Of a stretch of DNA of 64,000 nucleotides, positions 54,735-64,000 are shown piece after piece. Within the stretch, counting starts at the first letter, position 1. Each line of letters starts with the position of its first letter. A model generated the notes under the pieces. The model saw nothing but the letters and a program-made list of their open reading frames with translations, had not been told where the DNA came from and ran no database searches. The translations under genes were made by a program, and so were the position numbers. Location: NCBI GenBank assembly GCA_022494885.1, contig JAGVSM010004879.1:1-64000 (forward strand), in the 5' to 3' direction. Source of the stretch: Micrasema longulum. Lineage: Eukaryota; Arthropoda; Insecta; Trichoptera; Brachycentridae.

Positions 54735-55230
54735 ATCATTTTTTTTTGTTTTCTACTAAAAGCTTACTCCTGAGAATTTCAGCTGTTCTTCCCTCTCCTT
54801 GGTGGTCTTTCGGGCAGACGGCAAACGCCCGGGGTTTCGTGGGCAGCAGTAAAGGGGATTTTGAAGCTGTCCATTAATGGAATTATTGACGTAATCTCTC
54901 CATAATTTATTTACTATGCACCGGGTATCCCAATTCCATCTAACTTCTTGATTCTGGATTCTGCCTTTTGGGGGTTTCCCTGCGATTACCTCTAGTGCTT
55001 TCATCTCTGACGTTGTGGGCAGTTATTTGGTTTTTCTATTTAGTTTTTCTACCTGGTTTTTCGTACTTTTTATTTTCTTTTTATCTATCCTCGCCTCTAT
55101 TATATACACCATGATCGGTCTGACACACGTTTTGTATATCCGAATTATGTTTCCAATACTCATGTGTTCATTGTACTATACGACATTTTGGAGGCATCCA
55201 GATGTTTACTAACTCAGATGGATATGTTCT
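54735..55230 (-). pseudogene. Non-LTR ORF2 post-RT fragment
   Basis: The minus strand gives YKTCVRPIMVYIIEARID (~55,120), then EMKALEVIAGKPPKGRIQNQ, EVRWNW and LWRDYVNNSINGQL. The order YKTCxRPxxxYxxExR, TxEMKxLRxIxGKxxxDRxxNQxxR is typical of the region after the RT domain in one large non-LTR group. Stops and frame changes are present. Confidence 0.65.
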
Positions 55231-56339
55231 CATCATCACTATGGCTGCATCATCTGCATGGCATGTGATGTTAATGACCTTATCTCCCTTAGTAGATTCA
55301 CTACTTTTTAATTCTTAAAAGCGTTTATTTAATATATTTATTCTGCTTGTGTAAGAAAATGTTTTTGGCGAATATATTGTTGTGCTATATTTAGTAATAA
55401 AGGTGCTAAACTTGCTTTGTTTCTTTGTTGTTCTCAGTATGTGTTCTTTTTAAATGCTAATATTATTTATGTCCTGAATTGAGTTGTTGTAACTCCTGGG
55501 AATGTAATTCAACGTATTATACTTGTAAAATACTTTGTGTTTTATGATTTATTAATAAAAAATAAATAAACAAATTTATTTTTAAAAATAATAATTCTTA
55601 TTTCATTTGAAGTACGTATATGCGGATTTTAAATGCAAGTCCTTTCCTAATCTTTCACCCATATTTTAAAAAACGCGTTGGCAAAAATTGCTCCAAATCC
55701 TTGTGATCTCGGTCCGTATATTTGCTTTCCGTTTGGTGGTGGTTGCAGATTGGTTTTGGTAAACAATACAATTAAGGTAGTCCCGCAAAAAAGCGATATT
55801 GACTCAGATCAGAAGATAGTGCGAGTTAGGAGATACCACCAAAATGAAAGATCACTTTTCTTAGAAATAAATCCCTCCCAGCATCCATAGACGCATGAAA
55901 AGTATCTGCAGTGGCGCCATCTTGTTAAAACTATCTATTTCTACTGAAAAAAATACTGTTTTATTTATTTATTTATTATTTACATACAATATTACATTTT
56001 TATTATTTTTTTTTTTAATTTTTAAAATATTTTTTTACAGGACTCACCAAGCCAATTAATATGGCTTGTCGGTAAAGATCATTTACATGAAAACGTATGA
56101 TAACACTACAGAGTTGTATAATAATAATTACTACTAACTTAAATACAAGGAACGAAAAAAAAATACATATAATTTATGTTTTCAAATAATGTTTAGAAAA
56201 TGAAAAAAAAAGCAAAGAATAAGTTTGTGATATCGCAATTATAAGATAAAAAATAAATACAAAACCGGAATTCCAAAATTTAAAACAGAAGTGTGTACAT
56301 AATTAATAGGCATAAAGCCTTTTAAAAAAAAACATTATT
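55231..56339. other. Unassigned region with one small unknown frame
   Basis: The 70-codon frame at 55,678-55,890 (IAPNPCDLGPYICFPFGGGC...) is not recognised and lies in slightly less AT-rich DNA. Poly-T tracts follow. Confidence 0.3.
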
Positions 56340-56580
56340 TCCGTACATATCTATATCTGTATTTATATCTTTATCTATATCCATATCTTTATCCATATCT
56401 AGATCTATATCCGTAAATGCACACATACATATCCATACACACATATATATATATACACTCACACATACATATATATGAATATATATATATATACACATAT
56501 ATAAATATCCATGTCAATGTTACATATTTATATACCTGCCTTATATATATATCTATATTTACAAATATTCAATTTTATTA
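56340..56580. repeat. ATCTAT-type hexanucleotide and (TA)/(CA) microsatellites
   Basis: Degenerate TATATCT/TATCTATATC units run from 56,345 to ~56,415, followed by ACACATACATAT and (TA)n stretches. Confidence 0.85.
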
Positions 56581-57439
56581 ATATATAAACTCCTGATCAA
56601 ATAGCAAGTCTCTTATTTTGCCCTTGTCACTTTTGGTGAGTCCTTTGTTAAGATTGTTTGGTAACAAATTAAACACAACTGGAACCACATATTTCAGAGT
56701 TTTTTTTTCATATTTAGATATAGACTATTTTTTTAACGATAGAATACTGTTAACTCTGTATCATTTTTATGTTTGTGATTGTCGAATGACCTCATGCTTT
56801 GATACCATATCTTAGTATAGCCTCCACCAAGGAAAAATAAATAATTTTGAGTGAGTTTTAGGCAGAATACAAGATAACTTATAAAAATAAAAAATACCAA
56901 CTCGAGTCCGCAATCGATCACAAAGGTTAGATATTTTAAAATTCCGTTTAAAATTTAAATCTGTTTATATTCCTAAATATTTATATTCACTTTTAAATTG
57001 AATTCAAAATTATTTGCAAAGAAAATTGTTGAGCATCTCATTATATATTTTAGAATTCACGGTCAGCGCATAGCCACGATACTGTTTTAAGAAATAAGTA
57101 CCAATGGTTTTTCTACCTGAAATAGTTCACCAAACAGTTACTTTCTGGCTATGTTATGGTTGTTTATGTATTTCTCTTGGATTGTGAGAACTTCAGTAAT
57201 GGAAATTTTGCTTTCTCTCATAACCTCCAATATGAAAATTTGCTTCATCCCTGTGAAATATGTTGTTACGCCGTGTTTCCGTAAAGGAAGTCCGTCGTTG
57301 ATTGTCAATATCGTTCAATTTTTGGACTATTTAGATTTTATGTTTATGGACGAAACTCGAGTTGTTTCTTTATTATTTCATTTAAAGTTGAAGTAAATTT
57401 TTTATATAAACAAGCGGTCACACGATAGATGTTTTCGTT

Positions 57440-58040
57440 AATTTTTTTTTTTTTTTTTGTTTATTTTTCCATACTGTTACATATTAGGCATGTATTAAAT
57501 TACATATTTTACATATTAAACATATTAAATTAAATATTAAATTACATATTAAACATTAGAAGAGAAAAAGAGAAAAAATACATATTCTAGCCTTAAATTT
57601 GGAAAAAATGCCCACAAAGACTTAAACGTCTGAGCGTGGGCCATTCCTTTTTTATTGTTTTTGGTGAATTTTTTGGTATACAAACACAAATATGACAATG
57701 CCATTAAAAATCATACAGAAATAACAGGAAAATGACATAAACAATGTAATTAAGACATCAAAGTTTAGAATATGCTGTTGTACGACTCTTTCACAATAGG
57801 TGTATATCTGTATTTTCCATGCTGATCCAAGTCCTCAAAGCCGCTTTAAACTTTGGAAGGGATTCTATATTTTGTATTTCCTTGGGTAGGAGATTAAAAG
57901 ATCTTGGACCAACATGGAAAGAGTGTCTCTGTGCGAACTTAGTTCTGCATCCTGGAACCGACAGTATTGAAACTGAAACATGGAAAAGGACCTTGGCAAG
58001 GTCTGTTAATAAATGTTTCTGAAGCTGTAAATCTGTCATC
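57440..58040 (-). pseudogene. Non-LTR ORF2 C-terminus with 3' UTR
   Basis: The minus-strand frame 58,039-57,791 reads CRTKFAQRHSFHVGPRSFNL and LPKEIQNIESLPKFKAALRT, the standard RRxxFGxRSFxxxGPxxWNxLPxEIRxxxSLxxFKxxLKTxL ending. The 3' UTR runs on the minus strand to the T-tract at ~57,440. It abuts family W head to head at 58,048. Confidence 0.7.
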
Positions 58041-58049
58041 GCTCTAATT

Positions 58050-58441
58050 TTTTTGCCTCCTCTTTCACAGTAGTAGCCGCTCGATTGTGGAATAATCTAC
58101 CCACTAATGTTAGAGACACCCTTTCTTTATTTACATTTAAGTCAAGATTGAAATGTCTCTATCTAAATATTTAAATTGTTCCTTTATCCTTCTTATTTCC
58201 TTCCCATCCCCTCTCCTCTCTTCATAGTATAGTGTTTTTTTTTTATATATATATTTATTTTTGTTAATCTTTGCTTTTAATTTTTGTATAAAATTGTAAG
58301 ATTCAATATATTCATGTATTTAGAATTTTCTCAAACTGAACGGTTTGGGTAGATAGGAAGAAATTTCCTTAAGGCAATATGCCCGTCCTTATATGTATAT
58401 TTATTGTTTATGTATATAAAGTGTCAAATAAATAAATAAAA
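58050..58441 (+). pseudogene. Non-LTR family W 3' end, copy 2
   Basis: VVAARLWNNLPTNVRDTLSL and FTFKSRLKCLYLNI-stop, followed by a 3' UTR with GAACGGTTTGGGTAGATAGG, AATATGCCCGTCCTTATATG and an AATAAATAAATAAAAAAA tail. It defines the intact reading of the W C-terminus. Confidence 0.8.
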
Positions 58442-59864
58442 AAATTTGATTACTTAATTTGAGATCAACTTTATTCCTACTCAAACGTAACTTTACACTT
58501 ATTCGGCAAATATTGTAACGCTTACAGTACTTACTCCTAGCTGCAATAAGATAAAAATAGCTTGTTAAGTACGCATCGGTTGCAAACGCACGCATCTCTT
58601 CCGACCAATAATAATTTAACGTTGTTATGCAGAAAGACGCTTAATCTAATTTTTTTGTAAGTAGCACTGATTTAAAATACCGTTTTTTTGTAGTCTATGT
58701 GTTACACTAAAAGTTTTAATAATTATAAATAAAATAAACAAAATAATGTAAAACGTCACTCCTCATTATATACACTAGAATTGTTTTTTTTCTTTTACGT
58801 AATGGAAAACGTCAAAAAGAATGTATGTATTGAATTAATAAAAAAAATGTATTTTGTGGTTACATGTGTACTTATGTTTATTTATTAGAATAAACTAAAC
58901 ATTGGGTGGCTAGAAACAGCCAGGCTGCTTTCATCCAAAAAACGGTAATAATCACCTTCTGAAAATAATGTTGATTGCAAAAACGACATTTAACAATTAA
59001 TTAAATAATTAATGTATTCAAAAATCTTGTTTTCTTAAATAAATTAAACTGGATAAATACGTAAGTATTTGAATTTTTAAAATTCATTTATTTAAAAATA
59101 CCGATAGTAAAAAGTATGTTCTAATACAGAATGTCACCACCTCATACATTCAAAGTTTGAATGAGGTTTATAATTTGCCGACAAGCTTGTAGCTACCAAA
59201 TCTCGTTGTTTTTATTATTTTGTTATATTTATTTACATTACTCTTTGTGTGCACTTGTGAAACGATTTTAAATCAATAGCCCAAGAACGAACCCACCCCT
59301 GATAAAAAAAATATCCTGCCAGCAGTTTTTAGAGTAGTAGAGTGGTTGAGTAAGCATCCACTACCCTCTATCTTAGACTTCACCTTGTATTTTAATACGC
59401 CTTTTTATTTTTATAACTACCAAATATTTGTTTTCCATATCTTAATTATATTGTAATATTTATTAAATTGCCTTTTTATATAATACTTGTTTGTAACCTA
59501 AGAAGTTACAAAACGACTTGCAGCTGACGTCACGTACTGCGTCACAAATTTTTCTGAAATATGACTCGGTTAGGTCATATATACCGTTCGTACCTTAGGT
59601 CGCCAAACGTCTCGTTTTTAAATAATTAAAAATATGGATATTTTCAACCCTCCTGGAAAATGTTTCCGGCATCGGCGTCGCATGGAAAAAAAACAATACC
59701 GCTACCATCGTAATTTTTCGTATATTTAAGAAAAAATAATGAAGACCAAAGGACTCCATTATCATTTTTTTTTTAACAAAAAATTCATGCACTCAAATCA
59801 GTGTAGGATTTAATATTAAAGGGGTATGCGGAGAAGAGAAGTTTGATGAATAGATATTTTAATA
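58442..59864. other. Unassigned AT-rich region
   Basis: No RT, SINE or MITE relation. GACGTCACGTACTGCGTCAC at 59,526 is a small palindrome-rich patch. Confidence 0.3.
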
Positions 59865-60110
59865 TTAACAGTTTTTCTGTCACTCTATGCCTCCCCAAAT
59901 ATTGTGCCAAAAATACAAATGCACGCCGGACTGATTATACTTAGCTAAAATCAACAAAATCCACGTACTGTACTCGTACGTCGGAAGATGGCAAATAAAA
60001 CTTGGCGCATGTAAGGGTTTTTGGATGGTCTTAGATCCTTAAAAAGACAATTATTTACCATCAATAAAATAAACAATACGGATACGCCAATGGTGGATAT
60101 ATATAGAGTG
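59865..60110 (+). repeat. Dispersed repeat S, copy 2
   Basis: See 27,870-28,230, with which it is collinear and in the same orientation. Confidence 0.6.
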
Positions 60111-60204
60111 TAGATATAGTGCCCTGGAGTATGGGACAGTGCTCTTGTCCTTTAATCCAGGGCAAAACTACGTATACGTTTCTTTGAAGAAATATCAAAC
60201 CGCG

Positions 60205-60510
60205 CATCCTCTTAAGTTTATTTACTCTTTATATACATATAAGGGCGGGCATGTTGCTTTAAGACAATTTTTTTCCTACCTACCTAAACCGTTCATTTTG
60301 AGATAATTACAAGTATATGGACATATTCTAAGGAGATATACTGAATCTTATTATTTTGTGTTGTTTTTTTTAAATATATCATTAAAAAAATTAACATTAT
60401 ACTATGAAAAAAGGTAAGGAGATGGGAAGGAAAGCAAAAGGAGAAAGGAATAACTCAAATATTTCGATAGTGATATTTCAATATTGATTTAAATTTAAAT
60501 AAAAAAATAA
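60205..60510 (-). repeat. Family W 3' UTR, copy 3
   Basis: The reverse complement contains AACGGTTTAGGTAGGTAGGA, AACATGCCCGCCCTTATATG and TTTGCTTTCCTTCCCATCTC, collinear with 58,190-58,400. Confidence 0.7.
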
Positions 60511-61309
60511 AGTTCCTACCTTCACACTTATTTATATACCTATATTCTAATTACGTTATTATTGTTATTTGTCAAATTGACAATTGTTTACACATAAAGT
60601 TAACACCATCAAAAATTTAATAACTCACGCTGTCATTATCAAAGTGTCAACATGAATGTATCGGATACAAATTGAATTAATTTAATGAGTATATGCCACC
60701 CCACCCCTTTCTGAACAAGCCCCAATTTTTATCAGTTTCCCTAAGGGAAATATATCTTCCCCGCCTAACTAAGTATTGCTGCTTCTAAATTTATTAAAGT
60801 TTTACCTGTTGTTTTACCAACACACTTAAAATAATCGATTATGTTATGTTTTACAAACACACACGTACATTTTATTGGGTGTTTACATAAGTTATATCTG
60901 TTTTTTTTTCAAAATGAAGGGAACAAGATGATACAACATAAAAAAATACAACAAATCAGCCAATACTAATATATTCTTCTTCATTATTTTTTAGTTTTTA
61001 AACTTTCTTTTAAACGTTTAAAACTTCAAGTTCAAAGAATAAATATTTTAGCGGACTTATTTCTTAAAGCAATATCTTCCAGCCGACCAAAAAACAGACT
61101 GGTCAAAAGAAAAGATCTTTAAAATTTTGTATTTAAAAAACATAAATATATATCAAAAGATACATACACATGTTAAAAAAAAAAAAACAAAACCTCATCA
61201 ATTAAAAATAACAGCTGTTTTTTAATTGGGAGATAAGGTTTGCACATATTAACATTAATAAAAAAAATTAGAAATACATTATGTTTTACACATTAAATAA
61301 TGAGGAATA
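60511..61309. other. Unassigned AT-rich spacer
   Basis: Nothing recognised. Confidence 0.3.
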
Positions 61310-61430
61310 GGGGGGGTCTCAAAAATAGTTTCCCTCTCTGTTGCAACAAATATGATCTAGACAACTCCCTAGGGAGGAAATCCAGCCAGTCTATACGCAT
61401 TTGGACATACTCAAAACATTTTTAAATGCT
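61310..61430 (-). repeat. Interspersed repeat family Y, copy
   Basis: TTTCCCTCTCTGTTGCAACA, CAACTCCCTAGGGAGGAAAT and TTGGACATACTCAAAACATT. This is the least decayed Y 5' half and is useful for a consensus. Confidence 0.6.
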
Positions 61431-61549
61431 GCCTACCTCATAACAGGTATTTGCTAGTGAGGATAGACAGTATTTTATCTGTTTGCTTCTAATTTAATTT
61501 TACATAATTGTACAACATCTAATTTTACTTAATTGTCCCCTTTCACTGT

Positions 61550-61835
61550 TTTGCAAACATAACACACGCCCATACACATATACACACCCTCACACACCCT
61601 AAATGTATATACTCACCCTCACTAACATGTACAATAATAAAACGGATACACTAAATTTTTTGTGACTAAAACTAGTACTTAGAGTAAATATTATTATGTT
61701 TTAATTAAAATTATACTCATAATGTAATTGAGACACATTAATTGTACGTATTTCTAACGACATATTGTAACCATTGTATAAATTCCATAATGTGTTTTGT
61801 TTTTATGAGAAAATAAAATAAAATAAAAATTAAAT
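61550..61835 (+). repeat. Repeat family V, copy 2
   Basis: Inverted relative to 1,845-2,115. It ends ATAATGTGTTTTGTTTTTAT then GAGAAAATAAAATAAAATAA. The short (TAAAA)n end here corresponds to the long TTTTA array at 1,565-1,843. Confidence 0.7.
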
Positions 61836-61994
61836 TATATTAAAATAATGTATTATTTACTTTAGTAAACGCCGATTTTTGGAAACGAACTGAATATTAT
61901 CTAAAAGTCATTGATACGTTGTCAGAACATATGTTTATATTTATTGACAAGTTTAATATATAGAAAATTGTGAATTCTAGAACTTTTTTACTTT

Positions 61995-62110
61995 TGAACC
62001 GGATTGTAGACCCGTGGTAGTATTGTGGACTTACGAACCAAAGGTCCCAGGCTTGAGCCTGGGATTTGATCCCACTCAACCACAACTCGATTTCAATTTT
62101 TCCAGCACAA
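61995..62110 (+). mobile_element. SINE family D head, copy 2
   Basis: GACCCGTGGTAGTATTGTGG, CAAAGGTCCCAGGCTTGAGC and CTGGGATTTGATCCCACTCA. A tRNA-like B box is degenerate. The head pairs with 11,756-11,870. Confidence 0.45.
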
Positions 62111-62859
62111 TTTTTTTACGGTTTTTGGGAAATGGTCTGAAAATTTAAATATTTGAGTAAGTAATATAAACACAAGTATTTCTCTTTTTCTAAAAAAAAA
62201 AATTACCTGAAATTTAGAGTCATGACTCCAAGAAGCAAATCAGCGTTTTCTATTGAATTCAATTACATTCTGTGAAACAGGAGATCAACGTCCTGCAGTA
62301 CATAAACATCGTCCCTACCGCGGAGATATGAAGAGCAAAGGAACGTGGCCTGTAAAGAGACCACAAGGCGCAGTCAACGCCCAGTTTAGTTCAGTCAAGT
62401 TGTCAGTCATTCACTCAATTTTATCATGTAGTTCAAGTGCAGTTATTTCAACTACTCATCTAAATTTAAATCACAACTTCACCTCTTCTGTCAATCTCTA
62501 ACTTAGATAGATGCTTTACCAACCCTTAACAACCAAAATCCTACAAATTTTAAAAAATTAGTAATTTTCACAGTAAAAGAGTTAATGAATTTTACCTTTA
62601 AACTGACGCCCACCATAGGCATATAATGAAAAGAGTACCCATCGTTCCAGACAATTTGTTAGTGAATTATTACGAAACGGTTTGAATGGTTTGAATCAGA
62701 GTTCAATGTGGAACCAGGGGCGAATCATCATAAAATCGATAATATTTTTTGTAAAGTAACTTTGTTTATGAGAGAAAAAAAGAAATTATTATTTAAAGTA
62801 AATAAAAGATTTTTTTATACATAATATATAAAAAAACTTGGCCTTTAATCACTTTTTTT
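62111..62859. other. Unassigned; less AT-rich patch at 62,270-62,420
   Basis: An 82-codon frame (62,253-62,501) covers GTCCCTACCGCGGAGATATG, and a run of TCAGTC/GTTCAGT words follows. That would suit an LTR or promoter-like segment, but I find no second LTR, primer-binding site or domain. Confidence 0.25.
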
Positions 62860-62930
62860 TTCACCGACTGGTTTTAAAGAAACTTCTTTATCAAGATATA
62901 ATTAACTAATGAATACGTACGTTCCTATTT
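62860..62930 (-). repeat. Possible strongly decayed hammerhead-like repeat
   Basis: The minus strand reads CTTGATAAAGAAGTTTCTTT, AAAACCAGTCGGTGA. The layout (xTGATxA, AAGAAGTTTCTT stem, AAAACC, GTC) is like the 29-kb ribozyme, but both core blocks are altered. Confidence 0.3.
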
Positions 62931-62934
62931 CATT

Positions 62935-63410
62935 TTACCGGTGTTTCTTCTTGCGGTGCCTAATCAGGTCCCCCTGACGTTGGCGATCACTACGACGAAA
63001 GCATTGTGGTCCTGCGCTACTCCGAGGCCAGGTCAACTGCTTGTTAGATGTTACTCGCCATAGTGATTCCTGAGAAAAGATGACCAGAGTGCTTTTCCGT
63101 TGCTTACTCTGGTGGATTTTTGTCAGGGTTACCTTCCCTTCGCTGGTTGGTTCTGGTTTGGAGGCGCCAGAAACTCGCCTTTCGTCCTCTTGTTATCTGC
63201 TGTGATCACACCGTTATGATTGTGATCTCGTTGCCCAGGGTTCGTGACGTGGACGCTAACAAGTCGGACTAGTCAATAATGTTGCTAGTGGAATGCATAT
63301 GGGGATACGAACCATTTAATAGAATCACACACTCCAGCAAGATGTGACTCACAGCAACCCTACTGATGGATCGAACCCCTGACCATTACCAGTGTTTACC
63401 AAATATTAAA
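62935..63410. other. GC-richer repeat-like island
   Basis: The composition is clearly less AT-rich than its flanks. On the minus strand, GGTCAGGGGTTCGATCCATC resembles a B-box region, and VSHILLECVILLNGS a Cys-His end of a non-LTR ORF2. Neither is convincing alone. Probably a retroelement fossil. Confidence 0.35.
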
Positions 63411-64000
63411 TTCGAATATATGGAGCTTACAAGTCAAGTATTTTTATCAAGTTGTTCTTGTAAAGATGGGAGGTGTGCATTATCACCTTTTATGTATTCT
63501 TCCAAAATTAAATATGAATATTTATAAAGCGCGTCCAACGCCAGCCCGTTCTCAGTGAACGAAGAAACTAGCCAATTATTCAAGCTTATTTATCCATGAA
63601 AATGTCCGCCATATTTAACTTCCTAACTGATCTTTCTTTTTGTATTAATACAAGCTTGCAGATAACAAATACGATTTTCAATTTTCTCTATTACTTTAAT
63701 ATGGTAAAGTTGACATATTGCATAGGACCCGACGCGGCCCTTTTTGTCATTATTCATTTGTAAAAGGAAACGGCTAGTGCTCAGTATCGGCTTTGCAATC
63801 ATATTGGAAATATATAAACTGCATGTAATTGTGGTATTTTAATAAACTTTTGTGTCAGTATTGTATCATTTTAATGGTATTGGAACATGGCAATCTCGTA
63901 AATCAAAGAGTAGAAAAACACTTTTGATTTGAATTTCCTTTATTTTCCACTTATTTAGAAGTATAACACTATCAAAACAGGGCGTAGATGTCTACTTGCG
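63411..64000. other. Unassigned AT-rich flank
   Basis: No supported feature up to the window end. Confidence 0.35.

Noticed and set aside
55678..55890. A small secreted cysteine-containing peptide
   Set aside because: There are only two cysteines in the relevant stretch, no signal peptide and no ATG in good context.
62253..62501. A small host gene or exon
   Set aside because: The frame is open, but there is no recognised motif and no acceptor/donor pair. The repetitive TCAGTC words favour non-coding.
1..64000. Host protein-coding genes, rRNA, CRISPR arrays or bacterial operons
   Set aside because: No complete gene with splice sites and known domains was found, no rRNA similarity was recognised, and no regularly spaced direct repeats exist.

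Overview
This is an A+T-rich stretch of animal nuclear DNA. I read it as most likely an invertebrate, and possibly an arthropod, because of the non-LTR retroelement types, the tRNA-headed SINEs and the Penelope-like hammerhead repeats. The species cannot be named from the sequence. There are no bacterial operons, rRNA genes, CRISPR arrays or organellar genes. No complete host protein-coding gene is visible. The window is best read as intergenic or deep intronic DNA built from layers of mobile elements. The one hint of a host gene is a possible 39-base microexon near 7.46 kb.

Retroelements dominate. Reverse-transcriptase (RT) remnants of several non-LTR lineages occur on both strands. They include a Jockey/I-like element at 13.1-15.6 kb with 3'-end relatives at 21.0-21.8 and 22.9-23.8 kb, and an L2/CR1-like element at 47.4-49.2 kb whose RT frame is broken by a single in-frame stop. 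A family called Z here has at least six 3' fragments sharing one tail motif, and a family called W has three. Short tails of other families lie at 5.4, 24.6, 31.1, 38.0, 41.7, 44.4, 54.7 and 57.8 kb. At least four tRNA-derived SINE families (A-D) are present, most recognisable by A- and B-box heads.

DNA transposons and foldback repeats form the second layer. A ~0.62-kb MITE occurs twice, and one copy is split by the Jockey-like insertion with a 5-bp target duplication. A 716-bp hAT element at 39.7-40.4 kb keeps its terminal inverted repeats, an 8-bp target duplication and a remnant of the transposase C-terminus. An 852-bp inverted-repeat element at 43.4-44.3 kb holds a hairpin with ~95-bp arms. 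A ~2.6-kb element at 49.2-51.8 kb carries repeated AAGATGGGG-type motifs and is itself invaded by a foldback repeat and a retroelement fragment.

The most interesting signal is a set of hammerhead-ribozyme-like repeats, mostly in head-to-head pairs: 28.95-29.3, 33.4-33.75, 36.1-36.2, 42.04-42.16, 49.3-49.85 and perhaps 62.86 kb. The plus-strand copy at 29,162-29,207 keeps the conserved core (CTGACGA, GAAA, TA), a 6-bp stem II and a 5-bp stem I. This layout is known from Penelope-like elements and retrozymes. The other copies show progressive core decay.

The stretches between these elements are mostly featureless AT-rich DNA with microsatellites, the longest being a ~280-bp TTTTA array at 1.57-1.84 kb.
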